Of a stretch of DNA of 44,869 bases, positions 1 through 8,103 are shown piece after piece. How positions within the stretch are numbered: position 1 is the stretch's first letter; the number at the start of each line of letters is the position of its first letter. The notes under the pieces were generated by a model. That model saw nothing but the letters and a program-made list of their open reading frames with translations, did not search any database and was not told where the DNA came from. Source of the DNA: an uncultured bacterium (lineage in GTDB: Bacteria; Planctomycetota; UBA1135; GCA-002686595); assembly GCA_938083085.1 (NCBI GenBank), contig CALLKX010000086.1:1-44869 (forward strand), given 5' to 3'. Made by a program: the position numbers and the translations under genes.

Positions 1-45
1 GGCCGGCGGGCCGCCTTCCGTTGGGGGGCTCACCCCGCCTCGGGA

Positions 46-1455
46 TCACTCGAAGGTGATCGTGTACCCGTCCGTGAAGTTGGAGATCGGGAAGCCGAAG
101 ATCGAGTCGCGGTACCAGCACTGGAAGTTCCAGGTCTCGCCCGGCTGGACGACAACGTTGCCGGTGGGCTGGGGAATGGCCGTGAGGTCCACGTTCAGCG
201 GGATGATCCCGAAGATGCCGGCGTTACCGACCTGGCTCAGGTAGCGCCCCGTGGAGCTGCCTACGCAGAGCGTCCCCTGGGAGCCGCCGGGACCGGGCAC
301 CTGGGCCTGGTTGGGGCTGCAGATGAAGTAGCCCGGCGAGTTGATGGGGAGGCCCTGGGCGTAGACGGCAAAGTCGTTGTTGACGATCAGCTTCGTCCCT
401 GTCCCGACGAGGGTCGCGGGCAGGCCCGTGCTGTTGGGGGTCTCGACGCAGTAGTTGGCGCCGAGGATCGGACCCACCGGAGTGCCCAGTGTCGGGCGGT
501 AGAACTCGAGCGTGCAGCGCATCCTGCGCGCCTGTTCCTCGGTGAAGTTCGTCATGCACGTGTCCGTGCTGTAGTTCATGTAGTTGCGAACCGGGTCCGT
601 ACTGCCGCAGCTCGTCGAGTTCGCCGCGCAGTTGAACTCGGGGTTCGACTCGGCGTTCGTGTCGCAGATCCGGTCGCCGGAGGTGTAGCAGTTGGAGCCG
701 CCGCATCCGCTCTGGAACGTGTGGTAGAGGCCGAGGTAGTGCCCGACCTCATGCGTCCCGGTACGGCCCTGGTTGTACGGAGCGAGGGGCGCGTTACGAC
801 CGACCGTGCCGTTCAGGAGGACCACCCGGTCGGAGGCGCTACCGGGGCTTCCGTTCTGGGGGAAGTAGGGGACATAGCCGAGGACGTTCGAGCTGCCGCT
901 CGGGGCGCCGAGCGTGTAGATGTTGAGGTAGACGTTCGGGTCCCACGCGATGCTGTTCCAGTAGCTCCCGTTGTCGTTGAACCAGCTCGAGTTGTCGTAC
1001 CTGAGGATCCCGGTCGAGGACTGCCCCTGGGGGTCGCTGGTCGCGAGCTCGAAGCGGACCTTGGTGTCCACGCCCGGCGCGCCGGGCGTGCCGGCGAGGG
1101 CGCCAAAGTCCTCGTTGAAGATCTCCACCTGGCTGATGACGCGGGCGTTGGGGACGTTGCCGCTGCCGTTGTTGTCCCGGATCACGTGGAAGACCACGGG
1201 GATGACCAGCTCGTCCAGGTTCGCCGGGTCGTAGGCGCTGGTCGGGTTGGTGCTGTTGGCGCTGCAGTCCGACGGCGGCAGGAACATCGACTGGTTGGGG
1301 TCGAGGTCCGGCGTCAGGCACCGGACGAATCCGAAGGGGCCAGGGACAGCGTTGGCGGCGCTGGGCGTCGCGGGCATCGAAGAGCCAGGACCCTGGGCCA
1401 ACGTGGGAGAGATGAGCGTCAGAAACGCAGCGGTGGTGAGGGCGCGCGAGATCAT
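46..1455 (-). CDS. Exported M43-family zinc metalloprotease with C-terminal exported-protein module
   Basis: Predicted secreted metallopeptidase of 469 residues. The frame is open to 1518, but the ATG at 1455 gives a clean signal peptide (residues 1-20, cleavage near TLA|Q), so I start there. The zinc motif HEVGHYLGLYH (residues 235-245; ligands His235, His239, His245, catalytic Glu236) and a Met-turn region NYMNYS (Met293) match M43B (cytophagalysin/pappalysin-like) peptidases. Several Cys between 251 and 304 suit the disulphides of that family. A Cys at 46 (VRCLTP) could be a cysteine switch, but this is inference. Residues about 336-469 form a separate module (NSTGLPA, GSQGTLC, QCWYRD, SNFTDG) that I associate from memory with C-termini of planctomycete exported proteins; its function is unknown to me. 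No Shine-Dalgarno sequence is seen. The substrate is unknown. Confidence 0.88.
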   Translation of the reverse strand: MISRALTTAAFLTLISPTLAQGPGSSMPATPSAANAVPGPFGFVRCLTPDLDPNQSMFLPPSDCSANSTNPTSAYDPANLDELVIPVVFHVIRDNNGSGNVPNARVISQVEIFNEDFGALAGTPGAPGVDTKVRFELATSDPQGQSSTGILRYDNSSWFNDNGSYWNSIAWDPNVYLNIYTLGAPSGSSNVLGYVPYFPQNGSPGSASDRVVLLNGTVGRNAPLAPYNQGRTGTHEVGHYLGLYHTFQSGCGGSNCYTSGDRICDTNAESNPEFNCAANSTSCGSTDPVRNYMNYSTDTCMTNFTEEQARRMRCTLEFYRPTLGTPVGPILGANYCVETPNSTGLPATLVGTGTKLIVNNDFAVYAQGLPINSPGYFICSPNQAQVPGPGGSQGTLCVGSSTGRYLSQVGNAGIFGIIPLNVDLTAIPQPTGNVVVQPGETWNFQCWYRDSIFGFPISNFTDGYTITFE

Positions 1456-2313
1456 GGGGCGAACTGTGGAGGAGGAGATGGGGAGGCCGCCGGGCACCTC
1501 GCGGTTCGCTCCGACCACTACTCTTGATCATCGGATGTCCGGATTTGTTCGCGCGACCCGGGGATAAACCTTCAGGACGGCCATCCAGACGCCGTTGCCC
1601 AATTCTGACGGCCCCAGCGTGTCCGGGCGCCTTACGGCGGCGGAAGTTGCCAGCGAGCCTGCAATGAGGCTCTCTGCCTCTCAGGCTGAACCTCAAGGCC
1701 CGCGGCTGGGGTCTGCCGCGTTCCCTCTGAGGCGGGACGGTGGCCTGACCGCCGTGAAGATGAGAGGAGTCTGAGAAGCGCCCAGGTGATGAGACCGGCG
1801 CCTCTCCATGTCACCGCGAGGTCGGACCTCAGCCCGAGCTTGAGGCCCTGCGGGTGATCAAGCGGCTCTGGTTCTCGCCACCGTCGCTCACGAGGCGCGA
1901 GGCGCCGAATGGCTGCCAAGGAGGAGCGGCGGCGAGCGTGAGGTGAGGAGCTGGATCACTTGCTGGAGCGACTCGCCCTGCAGGTCGCCGGGCGCGAGGA
2001 CGGTCTCGTCCTTCAGCCCACCCTCGCCCGAGTTGGCGGCGTCGAGCGCGAAGAGGGCAGGGGCCGGGGCGAAGGGGCTGATGGCGGGCAGGGAGGTGCA
2101 TGGATGGGAGACGAACCCCACGCGGTGATGGGCGAGGCGAGGGCGATTGCAGCGAGTTGGGGGGGCAGCCGTCTTCGCTTCGGAATGCAGGTCAAAGGCC
2201 TCAAGGGATGAGGCGATCGGTTCGATCCTTCCCGAACTGGGGCACCGGGCCTCGCGTGCATCGTTGCACCAGCCCGTGATGACCCTGACGGATTTGCCAA
2301 AGGGAGCCATGTG
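1456..2313. other. Long stretch without a convincing gene
   Basis: About 860 bases between the divergently transcribed protease and H-NOX genes. Short open frames occur on both strands, but none has a recognisable domain and most are Arg/Pro/Gly-rich, as expected of non-coding GC-rich DNA. It should hold the promoters of both neighbours, but I see no consensus -35/-10 pair. It may include a decayed gene. The only piece with protein-like composition is a minus-strand run near 1910-2110, which has no clear start and no recognised family. Confidence 0.5.
2301..2306 (+). promoter_or_regulatory. Ribosome binding site of the H-NOX gene
   Basis: AGGGAG lies 7 bases before the ATG at 2314 and only 4 before the GTG at 2311. 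The spacing favours the ATG, which also gives the family N-terminus MKGIVF. Confidence 0.6.
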
Positions 2314-2850
2314 ATGAAAGGAATCGTGTTCACCGAGTTCTTCGAGATGATCGAGCAGCAGAACGGGCTCGATGAGGTCGACGCGCTGGTCGACGGCTGT
2401 GAGCTGTCGACGGATGGGGCCTACACCTCGGTCGGGACCTACGACTTCCGAGAGCTCGTTGTCCTTGTGCAGAAGCTCGGAGAGCGGTCTGGGATTCCTG
2501 TGCCCATTCTCATCAAGGCCTTCGGCGAGCACCTCTTCGGCCGCTTCCATCAGAAGTTCCCTGAGTTCTTTGACGGGGTCGAGGATGCGCCGACCTTCCT
2601 CGCCGGGATCGAAGACACCATCCACACCGCTGTCCGAAAGCTCTACCCGGACGCCGAGTTGCCTTCGTTTGACGTGAAGGTGATGGAGTGCGGGGGCGTC
2701 GACCTGACCTATTCGTCGCCGCGGCCCTTTGCGGACTTTGCAGAGGGTCTGATCGAAGGGTGTCTCAAGCACTTCGGCGAGTCACGCACGGTGCGTCGAG
2801 ACGAGGCCGATGGTGCGGACGGCACGTCTTGCCGCTTTGTCATCAGCTGA
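2314..2850 (+). CDS. H-NOX (haem NO-binding) sensor protein
   Basis: Stand-alone H-NOX domain of 178 residues, the usual length. It begins MKGIVFTEF and contains GAYTSVGTYD (35-44), KAFGEHLF (68-75) and IHTAVRKLYPDAELP (103-117). His104 is the expected proximal haem ligand. The YxSxR haem-propionate motif is Y133, S135, R137. The position equivalent to the distal Tyr140 of the O2-binding Thermoanaerobacter protein is Phe142 (DFAEGLIEG), so by family knowledge this protein should bind NO and not hold O2 stably. It is cytosolic, with no signal peptide or membrane span. The next gene, a hybrid histidine kinase, starts 5 bp after the stop, which is the classic H-NOX/kinase pair in which NO-bound H-NOX controls kinase autophosphorylation. 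A GTG at 2311 is an alternative start adding one residue. Confidence 0.95.
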   Translation: MKGIVFTEFFEMIEQQNGLDEVDALVDGCELSTDGAYTSVGTYDFRELVVLVQKLGERSGIPVPILIKAFGEHLFGRFHQKFPEFFDGVEDAPTFLAGIEDTIHTAVRKLYPDAELPSFDVKVMECGGVDLTYSSPRPFADFAEGLIEGCLKHFGESRTVRRDEADGADGTSCRFVIS

Positions 2851-2855
2851 GCCAG

Positions 2856-4193
2856 ATGGCTACGAGCGACGATGTCTGGATCTCGCGCCTCGGAAGAGAG
2901 CGGCGAGCGCGCCAAGAGGCTGAGAGCCTGCTGGAGTCGAAGGCGTCGGAGCTCTGGTTGGCGAACCAGTCGCTGGCCAGTGCTCGTGATGAGTTGGAAG
3001 AGAAAGTGCTCCAGCGGACGGAAGCCCTGCGGACGGCGGTCGGGCAGGCCGAGGAGGCGTCTCGCTCAAAGTCGGAGTTCCTCGCCAACATGAGCCATGA
3101 GCTCCGGACGCCGATGAACGGCGTCCTTGGGATGGTCAGCCTGCTTCGCGAGACCCTTCTGGACCCGGAGCAGGGCGAGTGCGTCGGCGTCATCGAGGAG
3201 TCGGCAAAGCTCTTGATGAGAATCATCAACGACATCCTGGATCTGTCGAAGATCGAGTCGGGTCAGATGGATCTCGAGGATGCGCCGACTGACCTCGAGG
3301 ATCTGATTCAGCGGGTGGTCACCCTGCTCTCAAGTCGCGCCCACGAGCGGGGTCTGTCCCTCCGCGTCCTCATCGACCCCGCTGCTCGTGGCCTGTTCCT
3401 CGCTGACGGCCTCCGGGTTCGGCAAGTGATCATGAACATGTTGGGGAACGCGCTGAAGTTCACCACCGATGGATCGGTAACGATCCAGCTCAGCGCCGAG
3501 GGAGAGGGGGTCCTGATCCAGGTCGAAGACACCGGTGTCGGGATCCGATCGGACCGGCTCGAGAGCATCTTCGAACGGTTCACACAGGCGGACCAATCCA
3601 CGACACGGCGCTTCGGCGGGTCGGGGCTTGGGCTCACTATCTGCCGGCTGCTGGTCGAGCAGATGGGGGGGCGGATGGAGGCCCAGAGCACCGAGGGAAG
3701 GGGCTCGATCTTCATGGTTCGACTGCCCCTCGCTCGCGCGGACCGGAGCCAGCCTGGGCCCGTGGAGGCGCCCGTTGCGCCGCAGGCTGGGGGGAGGCAA
3801 CCCCTCACGGGGCGAGTTCTGCTCGCGGAGGACAACCTCACCAATGCCAAGGTCGCCAGGAAGATGCTGGAGCGCTTCGGGCTGCAGGTCTCTTGGGTCG
3901 AGAACGGACACGAGGCGGTCCGCGAGGCGCTCGATTCAGAGTTCGACCTCGTGTTGATGGACTGGCAAATGCCCGAGTGCTCAGGGCTCGAGGCGACCCA
4001 GATGCTCAGGGTGTCTGGAGCGCCGCTGCCTCCCATCGTCGCCATGACGGCGAACGCCATGCGGGGTGATCGGCAGACCTGCCTCGACGCTGGCATGGAC
4101 GACTTCATCTCGAAGCCGGTCGAGATCGACGACCTGTACGACATCGTCAATCACTGGATAGGCGGTGCGGGCCGCGGTCGTCGCTCTGCTTGA
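2856..4193 (+). CDS. Cytosolic hybrid histidine kinase, H-NOX partner
   Basis: 445 residues from the ATG at 2856; a longer open frame runs back to 2688 but lies inside the H-NOX gene. Residues about 10-72 are an amphipathic, probably coiled-coil helix rich in Arg and Glu (ARQEAESLLESKASEL). This resembles, from memory, the N-terminus of other H-NOX-associated kinases and may be where H-NOX docks. It is followed by HisKA with the phospho-accepting His81 (SHELRTP), then HATPase_c with N-box Asn198, G1 DTGVGI (225-230) and G2 GGSGLGL (254-260). A C-terminal receiver domain has acidic residues E325/D326, phospho-acceptor Asp369, Thr398 and Lys420. There is no PAS, HAMP or membrane segment, so the input must come from a partner protein. 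No HPt protein or output regulator is encoded nearby, so the downstream target is unknown. Confidence 0.93.
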   Translation: MATSDDVWISRLGRERRARQEAESLLESKASELWLANQSLASARDELEEKVLQRTEALRTAVGQAEEASRSKSEFLANMSHELRTPMNGVLGMVSLLRETLLDPEQGECVGVIEESAKLLMRIINDILDLSKIESGQMDLEDAPTDLEDLIQRVVTLLSSRAHERGLSLRVLIDPAARGLFLADGLRVRQVIMNMLGNALKFTTDGSVTIQLSAEGEGVLIQVEDTGVGIRSDRLESIFERFTQADQSTTRRFGGSGLGLTICRLLVEQMGGRMEAQSTEGRGSIFMVRLPLARADRSQPGPVEAPVAPQAGGRQPLTGRVLLAEDNLTNAKVARKMLERFGLQVSWVENGHEAVREALDSEFDLVLMDWQMPECSGLEATQMLRVSGAPLPPIVAMTANAMRGDRQTCLDAGMDDFISKPVEIDDLYDIVNHWIGGAGRGRRSA

Positions 4194-4221
4194 CGCATGG
4201 CCTCGGGCTCAATTCAAAGAG

Positions 4222-4240
4222 ATGATCATCTGCTGATCAT
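4222..4240. repeat. AT-rich perfect inverted repeat between kinase and glycosyltransferase genes
   Basis: ATGATCA (4222-4228), a 5-base spacer, and TGATCAT (4234-4240) form a perfect 7-bp inverted repeat in an otherwise GC-rich genome. It has no following T-run. It could be an operator for the gene starting at 4303 or a weak stem after the kinase gene. Confidence 0.4.
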
Positions 4241-4302
4241 GACGCGCTGAGATTCACCGGCCCCTATCATGCTCAGCGGCCGACCGAAGTCCGGCCATCT
4301 CT

Positions 4303-6084
4303 GTGAATGGAGACCCCTTGAAGCCGATCACCGAAGCGAGTTCAGAGCTGCCGGCCACCGGGGAGGACCGGCCGCGCCGAGGGCAGTGGCTCTTGTTGAT
4401 CTTCGTCGGGGTCTTGGTCGTCCATCGAGTCCCGCTGCTGCTCACAAGGGGCGTTGACGCCGATGAGATGCAGCACCTCCACGGCGCCTACAGCATCAGC
4501 CGTGGCCTCACGCCGCATGTGGACTACTTCGAGCATCACTCGTCGTGGTTCGCGTGGCTGCTCTCGTGGCCGCTGGAGGTGATGGGCGCTAACTGGTCCG
4601 CGATCATGTTCTCGCGCGGCCTGATGGCGTTCACGGCAGCGGTGGGCCTTTGCTTCACGTACGCGTTGGCCCGTCGATTGAGCAGCGGCTTGGTCCCGGC
4701 CATCGCGGTGGCTCTACACGCCACCACTCTGCTCTTCGTGGAGAAGTCGCTGGAGGTGCGTCCGGACGTGCCAGCAGCGGCGCTCTGGACCCTCGCTGTG
4801 ATCTGCACGATCGACGGACTTCGAGGTGGGCCACGGCGTTGCTTCGCAGCCGCCGGGGCCGCCCTTGGGTTTGGCCTTCTCTTCACGTTCAAGCTGGCGT
4901 TCGGCGCGATCGGGCTGGGCCTGACGGTGCTGTTCCTTCAGCTCCGCGCAGGCGGTTGGCGGCGCGTGCGCGAGGGGGTCCCCGACCTCCTCACCCTCGT
5001 GGGGTGGAGTGCGCTGCCCGTGGTGCTCATGTTCCTCTCTCTGGCCCACCAGGACCAGCTGGCAGGGTTCGTGGAGGAGGTCATCCTGGGGCCATTGGCG
5101 TGGCAGCAGGAGGTGAGCCCGTGGACCTACGTTCGGGTCCTGATCCAGGGCAACCCGCTCCTGCTCGCCTTCGGTGGGCTCGGGCTGGTTCAGCTGCTTG
5201 CGGTCGCCTGGGGTAGAGGCGATCGCTGCGCCGCTGCGGCGGCGCTCGTTCTCGCGAGCGCGTCCATTCTGGTCGGCTGGTTCACGATTCCCGTGCCGTG
5301 GCCTCAGTTCCTGATGCCCCTCTGGCCGCTCTTGGCGTGTGCCGCAGCGGCCTCGCTGGGCCAGCTGACGTCCATCAAGGCTTGGCCGTCGCTGATCGGC
5401 GCCGCCGCGGGGCTCTCGCTGGTTGGGGGAGCCGCAGCGTGGCTGGGAATTCACCCCGGTGCCCTGTTCGATCCGCTCCTTGTGGCTGCGGTGGCCGCGA
5501 TCGTGGGGCTTCTCGTGGCGTTGATCGCGGCTCACCTCGGTTCGACAGCGGGCCTCCTGGTGGCCGGTCTGGTCGCTTGTGGCGCCGGTGCCGTCAGCGC
5601 CCGTCAGTTTCCTGGCGAGCCGGTCGGAACGGCGCTGGTGTCGCTCGGGAGCCTCTGCCTCCTCGGCGCGGCTGCCCGCGCTCGTCGCGAAGACTCGCTC
5701 TCAGTGGTGGCGACGTGCGCGCTCTGTAGCTGGCCTCTGGTCGAGACCGCGCGCATGGCTGCCGTCAGGCCGATTGACGGCTTTCGGCAGCAGTTCGACT
5801 TCGTGGCGTCCACGCTCGGGGACGAGGATGTTGTCCTGACCGGATGGACGGGGTGCGCGGTCTTCCAGCCGCACGCCTACCGGTACTTCTTCCTTCACAG
5901 CGGGATGCTGGGCAACCTGGACGAAGAGGAGAAGGGGAGCGCAGTCCTGCGAGTGCTCGAGTCCGATCCTCCCGCGGCGGTGATCCGCGATGCCGGTACG
6001 AGAGGGCTCGGGGTCGAGGTTCAGACGTTCCTTGATGCCCACTACGTCCCGAGCGGTGTGGGCGAGATCTGGACCGAGCGCTAG
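4303..6084 (+). CDS. GT-C type polytopic membrane glycosyltransferase (GT39/ArnT-like)
   Basis: 593 residues with a short polar N-terminus, a first membrane span near 29-47 and a large first extracytoplasmic loop carrying acidic residues Asp52, Asp54 and Glu55 (GVDADEMQH), followed by about ten further hydrophobic segments and a soluble C-terminal region from about 490. This layout is typical of GT-C enzymes that transfer sugars from polyprenyl-phosphate donors on the outer face of the inner membrane. The specific donor and acceptor cannot be told. The start is uncertain: GTG at 4303 gives the longest protein, and a TTG at 4318 would give MKPITEASS. It converges with the flippase gene, and the two stop codons share the bases CTAG. 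The setting is surface polysaccharide assembly. Confidence 0.75.
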   Translation: MNGDPLKPITEASSELPATGEDRPRRGQWLLLIFVGVLVVHRVPLLLTRGVDADEMQHLHGAYSISRGLTPHVDYFEHHSSWFAWLLSWPLEVMGANWSAIMFSRGLMAFTAAVGLCFTYALARRLSSGLVPAIAVALHATTLLFVEKSLEVRPDVPAAALWTLAVICTIDGLRGGPRRCFAAAGAALGFGLLFTFKLAFGAIGLGLTVLFLQLRAGGWRRVREGVPDLLTLVGWSALPVVLMFLSLAHQDQLAGFVEEVILGPLAWQQEVSPWTYVRVLIQGNPLLLAFGGLGLVQLLAVAWGRGDRCAAAAALVLASASILVGWFTIPVPWPQFLMPLWPLLACAAAASLGQLTSIKAWPSLIGAAAGLSLVGGAAAWLGIHPGALFDPLLVAAVAAIVGLLVALIAAHLGSTAGLLVAGLVACGAGAVSARQFPGEPVGTALVSLGSLCLLGAAARARREDSLSVVATCALCSWPLVETARMAAVRPIDGFRQQFDFVASTLGDEDVVLTGWTGCAVFQPHAYRYFFLHSGMLGNLDEEEKGSAVLRVLESDPPAAVIRDAGTRGLGVEVQTFLDAHYVPSGVGEIWTER

Positions 6085-7646
6085 CTGCGACCCCGGAGGG
6101 TCTCGAAGAACCTCTTCCTGTCGTCCGTCGGGATCGACGCGAGGAGCAGCAAGAGGAGGGCGATCGAGACCCCGGCCTTGGCCGCGAGACCGCCGGCGGC
6201 CCACGGCTCGCTGGCCCGATCAATAGCCGCCCCTGCAGCTGCCGCTCCGGCGACGAGCAGGAGCCCCGCAGACACGGACGCGGAGGAGAACGGCGGGACC
6301 CCCTTACGCCCCGAGAGCCAAGCCGCACTCAGGGCCAGGACGCTGAAGGCGACGGTGGTCGCCGCGGCGGCACCGACGGAGCCATGGTCGGGGATCCAGA
6401 GGAAGTTGAGCAGCAGGTTGACGCCGAGGGCCAAGGCGTTGAGCGCTGCCAGCGCCCGGACGGCGAAGACCTTCATGAGGACGATCTGGCTCAGGCCGTA
6501 GAGGGCGTACGCGACGTAGCCCAGGGCGACCCAGGGGACGACTTCGCTGGCGGCTTGATAAGCGTCCTGGCGCCCGATGAGCTGGACAGCTTCGCGGCCG
6601 AAGAGCGCGACCTGGGCGTAAAGGCCGCCGATGCAGAGCGCCACGAGGGTTCCGATCCGCCGCATGTTCTCTCGGCTGGCCCCCTCGTCATTCAGGGCGA
6701 AGACATTGGGCGCCCAGATGCGCATGAACGAACCCATGACCGCGGCATGGAAGAGGAACGGGATCTGGTATCCGAGGAAGTAGACGCCGAGCCACTGGTT
6801 CGCGACGGTCAGCGGCACGCCGTCGGAGCCCATGCCGATCACGTCTTGCGGGCCGAGGCGCTGGATGAGGAGCGTGTCTGCCTGATGCAGGCAGAGCTGG
6901 AAGATCCCCATGGGAATCAGGGGGAGGGTGTAGAGCACGAGGGGCTTGAAGGTCCTCGACACCAGCCTCTTCCCGTGCACCCTCGCGATGTAGACCGCGA
7001 AGGCCGTCCCTGCCAGCATCTCCCCGATCAGCATGGCGTAGAGGAACCCGAGCACTCCCATCTTCGGAACGAAGAGGAAGTAGAGCTTCAAGGCGGTCTC
7101 CAGCAGCGTCTTGGCCAGGGAGATCGCGACGACGGCCTTCGAGCGCTTCTGAACCTGCAGCGCCTCGATGCCGGTCTTCGTGAGCAGAGAGAAGGGCACG
7201 AGCAGGGCGCAGATGGAGATGTACTCCACGAACGCGGCGTTGGGCGTCTTCCCCTGCACCGCGAAGAGGAACCCCGCGATCGGCTCACGGAAGATGAGGA
7301 CGAGCGCGGCCCCCGCAGTGGAGGAAGCGGTGAGGGCGATGGCTGCCCCTGAAATGACGCTCGAGCGGTCCTCCGAGTCGTCGTAGAGGAAGTAGTGCCG
7401 CGAGACCCCGGCGGTGATGCTGGTGCCGATGAGCAGCGGAAAGAGGGCGAGGAAGAGAGCGATGAGCCCAAGGAGCCCGTACTCACCCGCGGGGAGAACC
7501 GCGGTGTAGACGCCGACCAAGACGAGCCCGAGGAGCCGCTGGAAGATGGGCGTGATCGCGTAGATCGACGTATGCCGCAGCAGGCTCGGGATGGAGTCGG
7601 TCCGCTCCCCAACGGACTTCGGGGTGGGGCTGCTCTTGCTCGGCAT
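6081..7646 (-). CDS. Wzx-type oligosaccharide flippase (MOP superfamily)
   Basis: 521 residues with about 14 predicted membrane spans, including 40-75, 105-130 and many more to the C-terminus, and short polar loops. The N-terminus (residues 21-60: RHTSIYAITPIFQRLLG) resembles polysaccharide biosynthesis/export proteins that flip lipid-linked oligosaccharides across the inner membrane. It lies downstream of the wecB-wecC block on the same strand, which supports a role in exporting a ManNAc-uronate-containing glycan. The ATG at 7646 has no clear Shine-Dalgarno sequence. The last four bases overlap the convergent GT-C gene. The substrate is inferred from context only. Confidence 0.82.
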   Translation of the reverse strand: MPSKSSPTPKSVGERTDSIPSLLRHTSIYAITPIFQRLLGLVLVGVYTAVLPAGEYGLLGLIALFLALFPLLIGTSITAGVSRHYFLYDDSEDRSSVISGAAIALTASSTAGAALVLIFREPIAGFLFAVQGKTPNAAFVEYISICALLVPFSLLTKTGIEALQVQKRSKAVVAISLAKTLLETALKLYFLFVPKMGVLGFLYAMLIGEMLAGTAFAVYIARVHGKRLVSRTFKPLVLYTLPLIPMGIFQLCLHQADTLLIQRLGPQDVIGMGSDGVPLTVANQWLGVYFLGYQIPFLFHAAVMGSFMRIWAPNVFALNDEGASRENMRRIGTLVALCIGGLYAQVALFGREAVQLIGRQDAYQAASEVVPWVALGYVAYALYGLSQIVLMKVFAVRALAALNALALGVNLLLNFLWIPDHGSVGAAAATTVAFSVLALSAAWLSGRKGVPPFSSASVSAGLLLVAGAAAAGAAIDRASEPWAAGGLAAKAGVSIALLLLLLASIPTDDRKRFFETLRGRS

Positions 7647-8103
7647 GGGGAGGGCAGCGGTTCGCGGCCCATTGTCGGGGTGAAAGGTGCAGGCCTAACG
7701 GCAGCTTCCTCAGGGGCATGACGACCGCCTTCGACAGGAGAGGTCTTCGGCCATGGAGAGCCACGGTCCAGACCCAATTCCAGAGTCTCTACTCCAGAGC
7801 CGCGGCTTGGTTGTGCCCCGCCCCAGAAGTCGCCGGCCCGCCAGCAACCGACGTCTCGCGGCACGTGGGCCTCTGGGCGGGGATGGGTCTTCCTATGAGC
7901 CACCGAGTGCCCAGAGCCTGGAAGGTCGCTTCGCTCGGCCCTGTCCCCCGCTGACGCGCGCGGAGGGATCGTTCACCGGGCTGGATCGCCGGACGAAGGC
8001 GGGCACCGGTCCCAGGCGACAGCGCAGCAACCCGAGCGAGGATGACGTGCAACCGGACTCACTGCGACTTCACGCGACTCGCGAGCTCGGCGGCTCTCGG
8101 TGC
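7647..8103. other. Intergenic stretch without a recognised gene
   Basis: 457 bases between wecC and the flippase gene. It presumably holds the flippase promoter. I see no convincing open frame, RNA gene or strong hairpin. The plus-strand frame that crosses it is antisense to wecC and has no domain. Confidence 0.5.

Noticed and set aside
1888..2772. 294-codon minus-strand frame overlapping H-NOX
   Set aside because: Antisense to the clearly recognised H-NOX gene. Its last 65 codons (about 1888-2110) have somewhat protein-like composition but no clear start or family, so I did not annotate them.
2688..2855. Longer N-terminus for the hybrid kinase
   Set aside because: The extra 56 codons lie inside the H-NOX gene and are Arg/Gly/Cys-rich; the ATG at 2856 gives a normal helical N-terminus.
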